Positions 1-7,422 of a stretch of DNA of 64,000 nt are shown here, one piece after another. Numbering within the stretch: the stretch's first letter is position 1; the number at the start of each line of letters is the position of its first letter. The stretch is from assembly GCF_900129645.1 (NCBI RefSeq), contig NZ_FSQZ01000001.1, forward strand, positions 372,001 through 436,000, given 5' to 3'. The DNA is from Acetomicrobium flavidum. Lineage in GTDB: Bacteria > Synergistota > Synergistia > Synergistales > Acetomicrobiaceae. The notes beneath the pieces are model-generated. The model did no database searches, was not told the origin of the DNA, and saw nothing but the letters and a program-made list of their open reading frames with translations. Both the position numbers and the translations under genes were made by a program.

Positions 1-131
1 ACAACCAAATTCGCAATGTGATCTTCGATGACATCGCCCAAGAATATAATTCGATCCTTTAGCAGCCTGCTGTATATGTCGTAAGCACGTTCGCCTCTAC
101 CCGTCTGTTCTATCACTATCGGAACTAGCAT
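1..131 (-). CDS. clpP: ATP-dependent Clp protease proteolytic subunit (5' part only)
   Basis: Only the first 43 codons are inside the window; the gene runs off the left edge. The N-terminus reads [20 protein letters not shown] and continues with a stretch ending [13 protein letters not shown], the typical start of ClpP, the serine protease ring that works with ClpX or ClpA. An AGGAGG ribosome site lies 8 nt before the ATG at 131. Another in-frame ATG at 137 is only 2 nt from that site, so 131 is preferred. It overlaps the end of tig by about 35 nt, the usual tig-clpP(-clpX) arrangement of protein quality-control genes. The catalytic Ser-His-Asp residues lie outside the window and cannot be checked. 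Confidence 0.9.
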   Translation of the reverse strand, partial: MLVPIVIEQTGRGERAYDIYSRLLKDRIIFLGDVIEDHIANLV

Positions 132-1566
132 CGTCATTACCTCCTCTTGCTTCGTTGCTTAAAACTTGCGGCACTTCCTCTGCTGATGTCGCCTTTAGCT
201 TTTCCAACAGTTCTTTCACGGCGCGCTCGTATTCCTCTTTTTCTAACTCTTTGACCTTTATGTGTTCAAGTATTTTGTCCAAGGTCTTTTCCGTCATGAT
301 ATCATAACTTACCTTGTACAGCCTTTCTTGGTCAGACGCAATGAATGCTGACAACTTCTCTGGGCTGATGTTATAGGAGTTTGCCATGCGGGCAACGTAA
401 GATTTAATGTCATCAGGGTTCACCTTTATCTCGAAGCGCTTCGTGAGCTCCTCCAGGACCAAGGAGTTTAACACCCTCCTATATGCCTGTTTCCTCAAAC
501 TATTCTTGTACTCCTCAAAGTCAATCCCGGATTGTCTTGCGTATTCTTCCAGCGTCAAATTGTAAGCTTGCTTCACCCTTGCTTCCTCTTCATGCAGCAA
601 GCTGTGAAGCTCCCTTTCGACCATTCGGTCAGGCACTTCCACCTTGGCCATGCTTGCAATTTGCTGTAAAGCCAAATTGATCGCATCGCTTTTCGCCCTG
701 GCCTCAAGGTTTCTTTGAAGCTGCTCCCTTATTTGGGCCTTGAACTCCTCCAAGGTCTTTCCTTCAGCGCCAACTTTCTTCAAAAATTCCTCGTCAAGCT
801 CGGGAAGGACCTTTTTCTTTAAGCCCCTTATCTCCATGGTATAGGTGATCTGCTTACCGGCCAACTCGCTGCCGTCATCGGGGTGAGTCACTGTAGACGT
901 TACGGTCCTGCCCACGGTTTGGCCGATCAAATCCTTCTTTATGTTCTCGTCCAAATAATTAGCCGACAGGTCTATGGTGTCCTCCATCTCTTTCCCTTCA
1001 AACTCGAACCTTTCGCTGTCGTCGCCCTCATCGCGTTGGACTTGCGCAACAGCCTTCACTAAGACGATGTCGTCTTCTTTGATAGGCCTGTCCTCTTCGA
1101 GGTCTGCATATTCTGCATTTCTCTCTCGCAGGTCATTTATGACCTTTTCCACCATCTCATCGGTCACAACGGGCTTAAGCATTGGGACTTCTATCTGTTC
1201 CAGGTCGGGCAAATCCACCTCGGGCATGACCTCGTATTCTATCTCAAGAACGACGGGCGATCCCTCTTTGGGTTCGCCTTGAACCTTGACCTTTGGTTCG
1301 GCCACCAGCTCTAATTCATATTCCTCCTTAATCTCCTCTACGACTTCGGGGATTAAGTTTTCTAAGGCCTCCCGATACAGGCTCTCTTTGCCAAAATAGA
1401 GTTCGATGACGTTTCGGGGCACCTTCCCTTTTCTGAAGCCCTTGATGTTGGCCTTTTGGCTGATCTCCTTGACTACATCTTTAACGGCATTTTCGAATCT
1501 TTCTGCTTCAACTTCAGCCTTTATCTTTACGACGTTCTTTTCTTGGGACACTAGCTCAGTCTTCAT
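97..1566 (-). CDS. tig: Trigger factor, ribosome-associated chaperone
   Basis: A ribosome-bound folding chaperone with peptidyl-prolyl isomerase fold, 489 aa from the preferred start. The ribosome-docking signature GFRKGKVP is at residues 43-50. A central FKBP-like domain (about 155-260) and a long helical C-terminal domain follow. It is somewhat longer than the usual 430-450 aa, with acidic insertions in the FKBP region and an acidic, serine-rich tail. ATG at 1566 is chosen because it gives the family N-terminus (MKTEL) and has an AAAGGAG sequence upstream; an in-frame ATG at 1593 would add nine unlikely residues. It overlaps the clpP start, suggesting translational coupling. A terminator at 1601-1626 separates it from the upstream tRNA-Leu. 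Confidence 0.96.
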   Translation of the reverse strand: MKTELVSQEKNVVKIKAEVEAERFENAVKDVVKEISQKANIKGFRKGKVPRNVIELYFGKESLYREALENLIPEVVEEIKEEYELELVAEPKVKVQGEPKEGSPVVLEIEYEVMPEVDLPDLEQIEVPMLKPVVTDEMVEKVINDLRERNAEYADLEEDRPIKEDDIVLVKAVAQVQRDEGDDSERFEFEGKEMEDTIDLSANYLDENIKKDLIGQTVGRTVTSTVTHPDDGSELAGKQITYTMEIRGLKKKVLPELDEEFLKKVGAEGKTLEEFKAQIREQLQRNLEARAKSDAINLALQQIASMAKVEVPDRMVERELHSLLHEEEARVKQAYNLTLEEYARQSGIDFEEYKNSLRKQAYRRVLNSLVLEELTKRFEIKVNPDDIKSYVARMANSYNISPEKLSAFIASDQERLYKVSYDIMTEKTLDKILEHIKVKELEKEEYERAVKELLEKLKATSAEEVPQVLSNEARGGNDDASSDSDRTDG

Positions 1567-1600
1567 GGCCACCCAAACTCCTTTCTTCAACATGAAAAAG

Positions 1601-1626
1601 CCTCGGTGTATATTTTAACACCGAGG
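1601..1626 (-). terminator. Rho-independent terminator after tRNA-Leu
   Basis: Perfect 9-bp inverted repeat CCTCGGTGT / ACACCGAGG with an 8-nt A/T loop, followed on the minus strand by C and five T. It sits between tRNA-Leu and tig, so it should end the tRNA transcript. Confidence 0.85.
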
Positions 1627-1643
1627 TCGCACTTATGTTCCAA

Positions 1644-1727
1644 TGGTGCGAGAGGTGGGATTTGAACCCACACGGCCGAGGCCACGGGATCCTAAGTCCC
1701 GCGTGTCTACCATTCCACCACTCTCGC
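1644..1727 (-). tRNA. tRNA-Leu (anticodon UAG)
   Basis: Class II tRNA of 84 nt with encoded CCA. Acceptor arm GCGAGAG pairs with CTCTCGC, there is a long variable arm, the T-loop contains GGTTCAAATCC, and the anticodon loop is CTTAGGA, giving UAG (reads CUA/CUN). It is preceded by an unusually long leader (about 1728-1867) and followed by a strong terminator. Confidence 0.96.
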
Positions 1728-1867
1728 CCTTCAAGTCAACACTAACGGCAGGGCTTTTCGTTATCGCTGCATCAGGCTCGATAACCCTACCACGACTTAA
1801 AAGTTCCCTGCGACATCACTTCGCGCGACCCTCGTCGCATGCAACGTAGTCGATGTTTCATGTTGCT
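1728..1867 (-). other. Structured leader upstream of tRNA-Leu
   Basis: About 140 nt lie between the predicted promoter and the tRNA 5' end, much more than for the other tRNA genes here. Three potential hairpins are visible. A composite stem pairs 1747-1753 with 1785-1791 (7 bp, one G-U) and, inside it, 1761-1766 with 1779-1784 (6 bp). A second pairs 1809-1814 with 1834-1839, and a third 1841-1845 with 1862-1866. No reading frame with a ribosome site was found and no known riboswitch core was recognised. It may be a processed 5' leader, a small RNA joined to the tRNA, or chance structure. Confidence 0.35.
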
Positions 1868-1874
1868 AGCGTAT

Positions 1875-1902
1875 ATTATCATGCTCTCAATTTGAAAGTC
1901 AA
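1875..1902 (-). promoter_or_regulatory. Sigma70-type promoter for the tRNA-Leu transcript
   Basis: On the minus strand TTGACT (1902-1897), a 16-nt spacer and GATAAT (1880-1875). A shifted -10, TAATAT, with an 18-nt spacer is equally possible. Transcription would begin near 1867. Confidence 0.6.
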
Positions 1903-1966
1903 TGCCAACTAGCTTGAAATGCCTCAAAGGCTGGCATTGCGACTAAGGCCACGAAACAACAGCAAA

Positions 1967-2000
1967 ACTCCCTTGTCATCGATCAAGGTAACAAGGGAGT
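1967..2000 (-). terminator. Terminator after the tRNA-Arg/tRNA-Lys unit
   Basis: Perfect 10-bp inverted repeat ACTCCCTTGT / ACAAGGGAGT with a 14-nt loop. On the minus strand it is followed by a short T tract, and on the plus strand by TTATTTAT. It lies 34 nt beyond tRNA-Lys. Confidence 0.75.
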
Positions 2001-2033
2001 TTATTTATGTAATATTTACTGTATCCTTAAAAA

Positions 2034-2109
2034 TGGTGGGCCGTACAGGAGTTGAACCTGTAACCCCAGGATTAAGAGTCCCGTGCTCTGCCAATTGAGC
2101 TAACGGCCC
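2034..2109 (-). tRNA. tRNA-Lys (anticodon CUU)
   Basis: 76 nt with encoded CCA. Acceptor GGGCCGT / ACGGCCC, D-arm TAGCTCAATTGGCAGAGC, anticodon loop CTCTTAA (CUU), T-arm with GGTTCAA. It is 20 nt downstream of tRNA-Arg and probably in the same transcript. Confidence 0.96.
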
Positions 2110-2129
2110 ACAAACGTAACAACCCTTGA

Positions 2130-2205
2130 TGGCGCGCCCGGCAGGATTTGAACCCGCGACCAACGGATCCGAAGTCCGCCGCTCTGTCCACTGAGCTACG
2201 GGCGC
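2130..2205 (-). tRNA. tRNA-Arg (anticodon UCG)
   Basis: 76 nt with encoded CCA and discriminator G. Acceptor GCGCCCG / CGGGCGC, anticodon loop CTTCGGA (UCG), T-arm with GGTTCAA. It is the first tRNA after the promoter at 2237-2265. Confidence 0.96.
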
Positions 2206-2236
2206 TCACTGCCTTTATCACTAAGCGGCAATAGGA

Positions 2237-2265
2237 AAGTTATCACAGCTTCGAAGAATAGTCAA
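2237..2265 (-). promoter_or_regulatory. Promoter for tRNA-Arg and tRNA-Lys
   Basis: Minus strand TTGACT (2265-2260), a 17-nt spacer and TAACTT (2242-2237), with the start expected about 25 nt before tRNA-Arg. Confidence 0.6.
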
Positions 2266-2320
2266 CAGGGTTTGCTAAAATTTCCATGAAACGCCGGCTT
2301 TGATCGACAAGAATAAGATG

Positions 2321-2349
2321 TTGCTAATCCAGGTTACGCTAATTACAAT
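2321..2349 (+). promoter_or_regulatory. Putative promoter for azlCD
   Basis: TTGCTA (2321-2326), a 17-nt spacer and TACAAT (2344-2349). It lies inside what would be coding sequence if azlC began further upstream, so it supports the GTG start at 2396. Confidence 0.45.
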
Positions 2350-2395
2350 TTATGGTCAAAGCCCAAAGACGTTAATAACGAGGAGTGATCGACCG

Positions 2396-3082
2396 GTGAG
2401 GTTACGGACCTTTCTTAGAGGGGCTCGCGACGAGTTGCCTTTGCTGATTGCAGTGATGCCCTTTGGCGTAATATATGGTGTAACCGCTTTGGAGGCAGGC
2501 TTGACCAAGTTTCAGGCTCAGTCGATGTCCTACATCATCTTTGGTGGCTCTTCGCAGTTCGTGGCAAGCAAGCTATTTGCCGAATCAATTCCCTGGTCCG
2601 TAATAACACTAACCGTGGTCATGGTCAATCTGCGCCATATGCTTTACAGCGCTTCGGTCGCTCCCTATTTGAAAGAGCTTCCTTTCGGGTGGAAGGCACT
2701 GCTTTCGTATCTCTTAACCGATGAAGCTTACGCTGTCGTCATAAGTTATTATCAAAAGGAACGAGAAGAGCGCTACGATCACATGTATTTTTTGGGCGCA
2801 GGTCTTATCCTGTGGTTAACCTGGCAGATGAGCACGGCAATGGGAATTTTTCTGGGGAAGATGCTTCCATCCGATTGGCCGCTCGATTTCTTTTTGCCGT
2901 TGACATTCATAGCTATACTCGTTCCTTCTTTGAATAACTACCCTAGCATTATAGCTGCACTGACGGCGGGGATCTGTTCGATGCTTTTTTTCGGATTTCC
3001 CTATAAATTAGGCTTGATAGCTGCCGCTTTGGTTGGCATGACAGGCGGCTTCGTCTTGGACTTGAGGAGAAGCCGGTCATGA
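2396..3082 (+). CDS. azlC: AzlC family branched-chain amino acid exporter, large subunit
   Basis: Inner-membrane protein of 228 aa with several hydrophobic segments. The family-typical N-terminal stretch LPLLIAVMPFGVIYGVTAL and the early segment FGGSSQFVA are present. AzlC with AzlD exports branched-chain amino acids or analogues such as azaleucine; the substrate here is inferred only. GTG at 2396 is preferred: GAGGAG lies 10 nt upstream and the length then matches the family, whereas the in-frame ATG at 2300 adds 32 non-family residues lying over a likely promoter. It overlaps azlD by 4 nt (ATGA), so the two are translationally coupled. No LrpA/AzlB-type regulator is adjacent. Confidence 0.92.
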   Translation: MRLRTFLRGARDELPLLIAVMPFGVIYGVTALEAGLTKFQAQSMSYIIFGGSSQFVASKLFAESIPWSVITLTVVMVNLRHMLYSASVAPYLKELPFGWKALLSYLLTDEAYAVVISYYQKEREERYDHMYFLGAGLILWLTWQMSTAMGIFLGKMLPSDWPLDFFLPLTFIAILVPSLNNYPSIIAALTAGICSMLFFGFPYKLGLIAAALVGMTGGFVLDLRRSRS

Positions 3083-3393
3083 AGATATGGTTAGTCCTGC
3101 TTCTTGGGGGAATTTTGACTTATCTCACGCGAGCATCTTTCATATTTCTTTTTGGGGTCTGGGACATTCCCTCCTGGGCAAAGAGGCTTTTAAAATATGT
3201 GCCTCCAGCCATTCTGTCGGCTCTTATTGTTCCCGAATTATTCATGCAATCGGGAAAGGTTTTTATTTCTCTAGGAAACGTCAGGCTGTTGGCAGGCATT
3301 GTAGCCACTCTAACAGCGATACTTACTAAAAACACACTCTGGACCATATTGTCCGGCATAGCGTGTATGGCCATCTTCAATATGTTATTATAA
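3079..3393 (+). CDS. azlD: AzlD family branched-chain amino acid exporter, small subunit
   Basis: A 104-aa membrane protein with about four hydrophobic helices. The stretch GGILTYLTRASFIFLFG near residues 10-26 and the central PPAILSALIVPELF are typical of the AzlD small partner of AzlC. The start overlaps the azlC stop codon by 4 nt. The gene ends 27 nt before the end of the convergent YgjP-type gene, with no clear terminator in the gap. Confidence 0.92.
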   Translation: MKIWLVLLLGGILTYLTRASFIFLFGVWDIPSWAKRLLKYVPPAILSALIVPELFMQSGKVFISLGNVRLLAGIVATLTAILTKNTLWTILSGIACMAIFNMLL

Positions 3394-3420
3394 AGACATA
3401 AACGTTAGCTGATATCTGAT

Positions 3421-4104
3421 TTATAAATTCAATAGATACCCATTCTTTTTAAGCCACTCTATATGCCCTTCGTAATCGGGCATCAGCATTCTTACTTTAT
3501 CCCAAAAGGATTTTGCATGATTTCTTTCTTCCAGATGAACAAGCTCGTGAATGACAACGTAATCTAGGACCGACAGGGGAGCCATTATCAACCGCCAGGA
3601 AAAGTTCAAATTTCCCCTAAAAGAGCACGAACCCCATCTTTTTTGAGCATCGGTTATGCCGATTTTATTGTATGTATATCCCCGTTTTTCGGCATAGAGG
3701 TGAACTCTTTCGGAAATTTTTTCAAAGGCTTTGTCTTTATACCACTGGATAAATGTTTCTTTTGCGCGTGGAAGCGCATGTCTTGAAAGATGAAATGCTC
3801 CTTCTAATTTCAACGGTTCACTTTGGTCTTCTACTATATTTAATTCGTAGTATCTGCCTAAATACAGAAACCCTTCCCCGTTGACGAATTCTTTTGGGAA
3901 AAGTTTTTGGTTTCTAATAGAGGCCTCTTTTTGCTTTTTTTCGACCCAACGCCTGTGTTTCGAGACGATCTCAGCGATCGTCTCGTCGTCAAGGTTATGT
4001 GGCGCCCTGACGATCAATTTGGCATCGTCCGTCACCTGCAAGGCTATCGTCTTTCTTTTCGTTCGGATTATTTTCTCGATCTGCACTTTCGAGGGCTTAA
4101 TCAT
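3421..4104 (-). CDS. YgjP-type (DUF45) zinc metallopeptidase-like protein
   Basis: A 227-aa protein of the SprT/WSS1-like, YgjP (DUF45) family. The zinc-binding motif HELVH is followed by a conserved ERNHAKSFW segment, and the family's RWGSC block (KRWGSCSFRGNLNFSW) precedes it. Family members are predicted metal-dependent peptidases; the substrate is unknown. ATG at 4104 is chosen: a longer frame back to 4209 would only translate tRNA-His. The ribosome site is weak. The gene starts 28 nt after tRNA-His with no terminator between them, so its mRNA 5' end is probably made by tRNA processing. Confidence 0.85.
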   Translation of the reverse strand: MIKPSKVQIEKIIRTKRKTIALQVTDDAKLIVRAPHNLDDETIAEIVSKHRRWVEKKQKEASIRNQKLFPKEFVNGEGFLYLGRYYELNIVEDQSEPLKLEGAFHLSRHALPRAKETFIQWYKDKAFEKISERVHLYAEKRGYTYNKIGITDAQKRWGSCSFRGNLNFSWRLIMAPLSVLDYVVIHELVHLEERNHAKSFWDKVRMLMPDYEGHIEWLKKNGYLLNL

Positions 4105-4132
4105 CTCAAGAATCCAGTCGGAAACATAAAAA

Positions 4133-4210
4133 TGGGGTGAGCGAGGGGACTTGAACCCCCAACCCCTGGATCCACAGTCCAGTGCTCTTACCAGTTGAGC
4201 TACGCTCACC
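4133..4210 (-). tRNA. tRNA-His (anticodon GUG)
   Basis: Acceptor GTGAGCG / CGCTCAC, C at position 73 and an extra 5' G (4210) that can pair with it, as expected for tRNA-His. CCA is encoded. The anticodon loop is CTGTGGA (GUG). Confidence 0.96.
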
Positions 4211-4220
4211 GTTTGTGTAG

Positions 4221-4229
4221 ATTATATCA
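4221..4229 (-). promoter_or_regulatory. Extended -10 promoter for tRNA-His (and ygjP-type gene)
   Basis: Minus strand TGATATAAT, an extended -10 element with a perfect TATAAT, 11 nt before tRNA-His. No good -35 hexamer is seen. Confidence 0.5.
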
Positions 4230-4376
4230 TATTTCCATTCATCTCACGGTAGGGCCGGAAGATTGGGTTCCAAGTTCTTGGTTCCCAAATTCCCTTTGCC
4301 TGCGCGACATATATTACCATGCCCGCTTTTTATAAGTCAAATTCAATCCTAAATCTCTAAAAAGACATAAAAAATC

Positions 4377-4402
4377 CCTGACTGGCATTAAGACCAGTCA
4401 GG
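4377..4402 (-). terminator. Terminator after tRNA-Gly
   Basis: Perfect 9-bp stem CCTGACTGG / CCAGTCAGG with an 8-nt loop, followed on the minus strand by GATTTTTT. It begins 11 nt beyond the tRNA-Gly 3' end. Confidence 0.88.
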
Positions 4403-4412
4403 AACTCAAACC

Positions 4413-4488
4413 TGGAGCGGACAACGGGATTCGAACCCGCGACCCTCGGCTTGGGAAGCCGATGCTCTACCAGCTGAGCTATGTCCGC
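4413..4488 (-). tRNA. tRNA-Gly (anticodon CCC)
   Basis: 76 nt with encoded CCA. Acceptor GCGGACA / TGTCCGC, anticodon stem TCGGC / GCCGA with loop TTCCCAA, giving CCC (reads GGG). T-arm with GGTTCGAATCC. Confidence 0.95.
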
Positions 4489-4498
4489 CTGCACATAA

Positions 4499-4527
4499 AT
4501 TATATTGAGAAGGTGCTCCTTTTGCAA
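4499..4527 (-). promoter_or_regulatory. Promoter for tRNA-Gly
   Basis: Minus strand TTGCAA (4527-4522), a 17-nt spacer and a perfect TATAAT (4504-4499), ending 11 nt before the tRNA. Confidence 0.7.
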
Positions 4528-4620
4528 GGATCAAGACATCTATCGAGATATAACTTCTTCACGATCGACGTAACTAACCCGATGATTGTTAATATAATCA
4601 CACGATCTAAAGCCATAACA

Positions 4621-5319
4621 CTAAATATCAAGCAAGGCCCTTGATATTTCCTCAAGTCTCTCGTCGGTTATGCTAAATTTTTTCTCAAATCTTTTGTCGT
4701 TGATTTTTGCAACGATAATCTTGTCGGGAGAAATTTCCCGAATTATGTCCTTCAACTTCTCAATTGATCCCGGACCATCGCTACAACCTTTGATGATGGT
4801 GATTTCAAATATGAATCTCCCTGCATATTGCCTCCTAAAAGAGGCCATGTTTGAGATATATTCAGCCAAAGTATACCCTTTTATAGGTCGTTGGAGACGT
4901 TGAAAGTCCTCTTCCGACAATACCTTTAGCTCGCCTACAACCTCATCGCAACGATTGGCAATTTTCATGTATTCACTTCTTCCAAGCAAATAGCCGTTAG
5001 TAAACAGCCTTACAGCCTTACCATTAGCCTTGATGAGATCTATGATGTCGTCAATTCTATCGTTTAATAGGGCTTCTCCCTTTGAGTTAATGAAGATCAA
5101 ATCTGGATTCAAAGCATTTATATTGTTTTCCAGCTCAACTATTGAATTATCCGTCCCAGGAAATGATCTTTGGACATCTGTTTTGTGTTGGGACCTCCCG
5201 ATGGGACAAAATACACAATCAAAATTGCAATATTTTTCCGGAAGTATATTTACTTCCAATACTTTTCTTCCGTCCTCTATATAAATATCCTTATAGCTAA
5301 AATAGCTCGAGGAATTCAT
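4621..5319 (-). CDS. Radical SAM protein, COG0731 (wyosine synthetase-like)
   Basis: A 232-aa radical SAM enzyme. The cluster motif CNFDCVFC (CX3CX2C) is near residues 31-38 and binds the [4Fe-4S] cluster that cleaves SAM. Overall layout resembles COG0731, whose archaeal and eukaryal relatives make the wyosine base of tRNA-Phe. Bacterial members have no settled substrate, so the role is not assigned. ATG at 5319 is preferred; GGAG lies 12 nt upstream. The gene stands alone between tRNA-Gly and rlmD, with a TGACCT/AGGTCA inverted repeat about 85 nt upstream. Confidence 0.8.
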   Translation of the reverse strand: MNSSSYFSYKDIYIEDGRKVLEVNILPEKYCNFDCVFCPIGRSQHKTDVQRSFPGTDNSIVELENNINALNPDLIFINSKGEALLNDRIDDIIDLIKANGKAVRLFTNGYLLGRSEYMKIANRCDEVVGELKVLSEEDFQRLQRPIKGYTLAEYISNMASFRRQYAGRFIFEITIIKGCSDGPGSIEKLKDIIREISPDKIIVAKINDKRFEKKFSITDERLEEISRALLDI

Positions 5320-5488
5320 TGTGATATCACGCTCCTTTTGGCAATACACCACCTTACTCGTTCACTTCCACCCTTGCATAGCAATGTCAATTTTGTGATT
5401 TTGACCTCATTAGCTACTTTTAGGTCATAAGAACTTTTGCGTACATCTCTATCTTATAGTTTAGGCGCACCAATGTCTCTTTTATCTG

Positions 5489-6847
5489 CTAAGCCCTCGC
5501 CATCAATGCCACGCACTCCACGTGGCTAGTCTGAGGAAACATATCCAGGGGCGATATACCTACCGGCTTGTACCCCAGTTCGATGAGGATTTTGCCGTCC
5601 CTTGCCAGAGTAACCGGATTGCAGGACACGTATATTATCTTGTTCGGCTCGATCTTACCTATAAAATCCAAAACGTCCCCATGACAACCAGTCCTGGGAG
5701 GGTCCAAAACTACCGTATCAAAGCCGTCTTTAACCTTTTGTGTAACCACCTCCTCGGCTTTGCCGCATAAGATGGTCACGTTAGACAGGCCGTTTTTTGC
5801 CATATTGTGCGACAACGACTTGCAAGCTGGCCGCCATTCCTCAACTGCTACAACATGCCGGCACATTGAGGCCAAAAAGCACGTTATGGTGCCCACGCCG
5901 GAATAAAGCTCCAATATACGACCACTGCCAGCAGCGTGTTCGGATACAATTTTGCATATGTTACAGGCCTGTGGAACATTTACCTGAAAGAAATCGGTGA
6001 TCCCGTAGCATAACTCAAAAGCACCAAGACGTTCCTCCAGGCTATCGTCTCCTGCCAAAAGGAGCGTAGAGGGTCCCCATACGAAATTGCCCCCAGATGC
6101 ATTTATGTTCAGCAAGATGCCCTGCAAGTTGAACGGCTTATCGTCAACCAGTTGAGCAGAGATGCGCTTCAGCCCGTTTAACTCCGTGGGATAGGGCTTG
6201 CGGCTCAAGACCAAAGCCATTAAAGCTTTTTGGTTTGAGAGTGACGACCTGACGACGACATTGCGAACAAGACCTTTACCGCGATGTTCATCGTAGAACG
6301 TAATGTCGCTATCTTCAATGGCGCATTTCGCCAAGCGATAAATGTCATTCAACAGTGGGTCCAAAATGGGGCAATCATCTATCTCCACGACTTCGTGCGT
6401 ACCTTTGGCGAAATAACCCAGCTTCTTCCTTCCACCTTGATATCGGGCTTGAAAGATTGCCTTGTTCCTGTATCTCCAAACCTGTGGACTAGGAAGGGTA
6501 GGCTCGACGTCAAAATCAGGCCATTTGCCTATCCTGCCAATGGCCTCCACAACCAGCTCATTTTTAATATGAAGTTGATGATCGTATGAGGCGTGCTGCA
6601 GGTCGCAACCGCCGCACGCCTCATAATATTTGCATTTAGGAGGTACGCGATAATCACTGGACTTGAGGATGGATTCAATCACAGCTATGCCATAATGCTT
6701 TCGTCGTTCCACAAACTTTGCCATGACGGTCTCGCCGACGAGGGCCCCGGGGACGAAGACCACATAGCCATCCATCCTCGCTATGCCCCGGGCCTTGCTG
6801 TCCATCCCTTCTATGGTTAAAGCGACCTTGTCATCGAAGGAGCTCAT
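5489..6847 (-). CDS. rlmD: 23S rRNA (uracil-C5)-methyltransferase, RlmD/TrmA family
   Basis: A 452-aa SAM-dependent RNA methyltransferase. An N-terminal TRAM domain (about 8-62) is followed by the [4Fe-4S] cysteines C72, C78 and C81 with a fourth near 157. The Rossmann methyltransferase domain carries ELYSGVGTI, then LDPPRTGC, then the catalytic-cysteine motif YVSCNP near the end. It would make m5U in 23S rRNA; whether one or two uridines (RlmD versus RlmCD) cannot be told from sequence. It starts 14 nt after korC, so it is probably the last gene of the kor transcript, although its role is unrelated. Confidence 0.88.
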   Translation of the reverse strand: MSSFDDKVALTIEGMDSKARGIARMDGYVVFVPGALVGETVMAKFVERRKHYGIAVIESILKSSDYRVPPKCKYYEACGGCDLQHASYDHQLHIKNELVVEAIGRIGKWPDFDVEPTLPSPQVWRYRNKAIFQARYQGGRKKLGYFAKGTHEVVEIDDCPILDPLLNDIYRLAKCAIEDSDITFYDEHRGKGLVRNVVVRSSLSNQKALMALVLSRKPYPTELNGLKRISAQLVDDKPFNLQGILLNINASGGNFVWGPSTLLLAGDDSLEERLGAFELCYGITDFFQVNVPQACNICKIVSEHAAGSGRILELYSGVGTITCFLASMCRHVVAVEEWRPACKSLSHNMAKNGLSNVTILCGKAEEVVTQKVKDGFDTVVLDPPRTGCHGDVLDFIGKIEPNKIIYVSCNPVTLARDGKILIELGYKPVGISPLDMFPQTSHVECVALMARA

Positions 6848-6861
6848 AATGTTCGAACGAA

Positions 6862-7422
6862 TTACAGCTTCTCCTTCATCAGGGCGTATCCAAGCTCGAA
6901 GGCCTTAGTATTAAGCTCTTCAGTGCCCTTGGGCACACGATCCAAAATGGCCCTTCGAACGGACTCAGGTTTGGCCAGCTGCCACTTTTCCAGCACTCTG
7001 GCTATGGTCCCAAGTGCGACCATGTTCGTGACAATTTCCCTTCCCATTTCCTCTCTGGCCGTCCTGACGATAGGAAGGGAATATACGTTGGCATTTATCT
7101 TAGGTGGTTCGGTCACGAAGAAATCGTCCACTATGACTATGCTGTTAGGCAAAGCATCATGGACGTATTCGTCGCAGGCTTTCTGAGTCAATATGACCTG
7201 CAGGTTTGGATTTGTGACTTTGGGATAGTCAATCTTGCCGCGCGATACCACAACTTCAGCCTTAGAAGCCCCACCTCTTGCTTCGGGGCCATATGCCTGC
7301 GTCTGCACCACATTTAAACCCTCTTCATAAAGGGCTAAAGCTTCTCCAACTATGACGGCCGCCAGAATAACTCCCTGACCGCCCGAACCTGCTATACGAA
7401 TTTCATAACGTTGATCGTTCAT
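6862..7422 (-). CDS. korC: 2-oxoacid:ferredoxin oxidoreductase, gamma subunit
   Basis: A 186-aa subunit of the pyruvate/2-oxoglutarate:ferredoxin oxidoreductase superfamily. The family start IRIAGSGGQGVILAA and the block TQAYGPEARGGASKAEVVVS are present. With the alpha, beta and delta subunits it oxidises a 2-oxoacid plus CoA to an acyl-CoA, CO2 and reduced ferredoxin. ATG at 7422 overlaps the korB stop (TGATG) and has AGGGGG 8 nt upstream; a TTG one codon earlier is less likely. The whole complex looks 2-oxoglutarate-type, but 2-oxoisovalerate or other 2-oxoacids cannot be excluded. Confidence 0.88.
   Translation of the reverse strand: MNDQRYEIRIAGSGGQGVILAAVIVGEALALYEEGLNVVQTQAYGPEARGGASKAEVVVSRGKIDYPKVTNPNLQVILTQKACDEYVHDALPNSIVIVDDFFVTEPPKINANVYSLPIVRTAREEMGREIVTNMVALGTIARVLEKWQLAKPESVRRAILDRVPKGTEELNTKAFELGYALMKEKL

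Noticed and set aside
1643-1849. Plus-strand frame over the tRNA-Leu region
   Set aside because: It reads through the antisense of tRNA-Leu and its leader, a common false protein.
2300-2395. In-frame upstream start for azlC giving 32 extra residues
   Set aside because: The extra residues do not look like the family, there is no ribosome site, and the segment contains a promoter-like pair; GTG 2396 has GAGGAG.
2206-2395. T-box or other amino-acid riboswitch ahead of azlCD
   Set aside because: No T-box sequence, specifier stem or terminator/antiterminator pair could be found in this short gap.
4105-4209. N-terminal extension of the YgjP-type protein
   Set aside because: It is translation of the tRNA-His gene and spacer, not real coding sequence.
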